Assembly (NCBI GenBank): GCA_027032075.1
Contig: JALVOC010000054.1
Location: 62,001-126,000 of the forward strand
Reading direction: 5' to 3'
Source of the DNA: Chromatiales bacterium
GTDB taxonomy: Bacteria; Pseudomonadota; Gammaproteobacteria; UBA6429; Thiohalophilaceae
Length of the DNA: 64,000 nt
Below are positions 63,384 to 64,000 of this stretch, piece by piece; the stretch's first letter is position 1, and each line of letters begins with the position of its first letter. The notes under the pieces were generated by a model. It had not been told where the DNA came from, made no database searches, and saw only the letters and a list, made by a program, of their open reading frames with translations. The position numbers and the translations under genes were made by a program.

Positions 63384-64000
63384 TCAGCTTAAGTAGTATT
63401 TCGATTTGTCGATAGCGTATTTTTTCAGCAGTTTGCCCAAAGCACGACGCTCCTTGCCGGATTGTTTGGCCGCATCCGAGACGTTGCCTTTGGTTTTTCG
63501 CAGTAACCAGTCCAGGTAGTTCTTTTCGAATTCCGAGATGATATGTGCCTTGGCAGCCGAGAACCCTCCTTCTTTGTTCCAGTCAACACCATTGAAAATA
63601 ATTCTGTTGGATTCGTTTTCTGCTTCTGTGGTTTCATGGCAGCAGATTATCAATGCGTCATTTGCCAGATACTCCCGCAGAATGAAATTTTCAAGTTCCC
63701 TGATATTTCCCGGCCAGTCATGTTGTATCATCCAGTCTACCGTTCTGGGGTGTAATCGTTTTCTTCCATTTCCATATTGGTTGGAGAATTTTTCAAGAAA
63801 ATGGTCAGCCAACAGGGTAATATCCTCTTTTCTGTCCCGCAGTGCTGGCAGATCCAATAACAGGATATTCAGGCGGTAGTACAAATCGTTTCTGAAGCTG
63901 CCATTCGATACCTTGTCTGACAGGTCGGCATTGGTGGCGGCGACGATACGTACATTCGCCCGTTTGATTTGTTTGCTTCCAAGCGGCCTGTATTCCTGGT
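63384..64000 (-). CDS. NtrC-family sigma-54-dependent activator (3' part)
   Basis: The gene is cut by the window end; 204 codons are seen. The fragment begins in the AAA+ domain: R-I-V-A-A-T-N-A-D-L, then F-R-N-D-L-Y-Y-R-L-N, L-P-A-L-R-D-R-K-E-D-I and W-P-G-N-I-R-E-L-E-N (sensor 2 region). It ends with a Fis-type helix-turn-helix, G-N-V-S-D-A-A-K-Q-S-G-K-E-R-R-A-L-G-K-L-L-type sequence. The GAFTGA loop and any receiver domain are outside. It is the probable activator of the eCIS promoter just downstream. Confidence 0.92.
   Translation of the reverse strand, partial: QEYRPLGSKQIKRANVRIVAATNADLSDKVSNGSFRNDLYYRLNILLLDLPALRDRKEDITLLADHFLEKFSNQYGNGRKRLHPRTVDWMIQHDWPGNIRELENFILREYLANDALIICCHETTEAENESNRIIFNGVDWNKEGGFSAAKAHIISEFEKNYLDWLLRKTKGNVSDAAKQSGKERRALGKLLKKYAIDKSKYYLS

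Overview
The window looks like a chromosomal segment of a gammaproteobacterium. Evidence is the complete rnfABCDGE-nth block, metG divergent from an Mrp/ApbC ATPase gene, the purM-purN-DUF3108 and DUF2066/CDP-alcohol transferase/PerM/hda strings, and a two-subunit pyruvate dehydrogenase E1. This gene order recalls Chromatiales-like sulfur oxidisers, but that placement is from memory of gene neighbourhoods, not a search. I saw no rRNA, tRNA, CRISPR array or complete insertion sequence.

Layout: 1-2.2 kb holds the 3' end of a DegP/DegQ-type protease gene and the pdhA-pdhB pair (minus). 2.4-8.7 kb is signal transduction: a PAS histidine kinase with an ANTAR response regulator (minus), then a chemoreceptor and a CheV-type coupling protein (plus). 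8.7-15 kb carries DUF1841, endonuclease III and the Rnf electron-transport complex (minus). 15-19.4 kb has metG, the ApbC-like Fe-S carrier and two kinds of DNA repeats. 19.4-22.8 kb is a compact peptide locus: an HPr-kinase-like protein, two tiny paralogous peptides sharing an almost identical twin-arginine leader but different tails, a PqqD-like protein, and a divergent nucleotidyltransferase. 22.8-27.2 kb is a four-gene envelope glycosylation or lipid operon (minus). 27.3-37.4 kb is housekeeping (dcd, purM, purN, hda and others), small envelope proteins and a second copy of a MITE-like repeat.

The right 26 kb (37.4-63.1 kb, minus) is one tightly coupled operon for an extracellular contractile injection system (eCIS): sheath, tube, baseplate, spike, tube-capping proteins, AAA+ ATPase, fibre candidate, and at the distal end a 1454-residue DUF4157 protein that is the likely cargo effector. 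Upstream of its first gene lies a good sigma-54 (-24/-12) promoter, two 16-bp imperfect palindromes, and then the 3' part of an NtrC-family activator gene that runs out of the window. This suggests a dedicated sigma-54 switch for the particle.

The two places most worth experimental attention are the eCIS with its regulator and effector, and the HprK/PqqD/dual-peptide locus. The latter has the look of a peptide-modification system whose product I cannot name.
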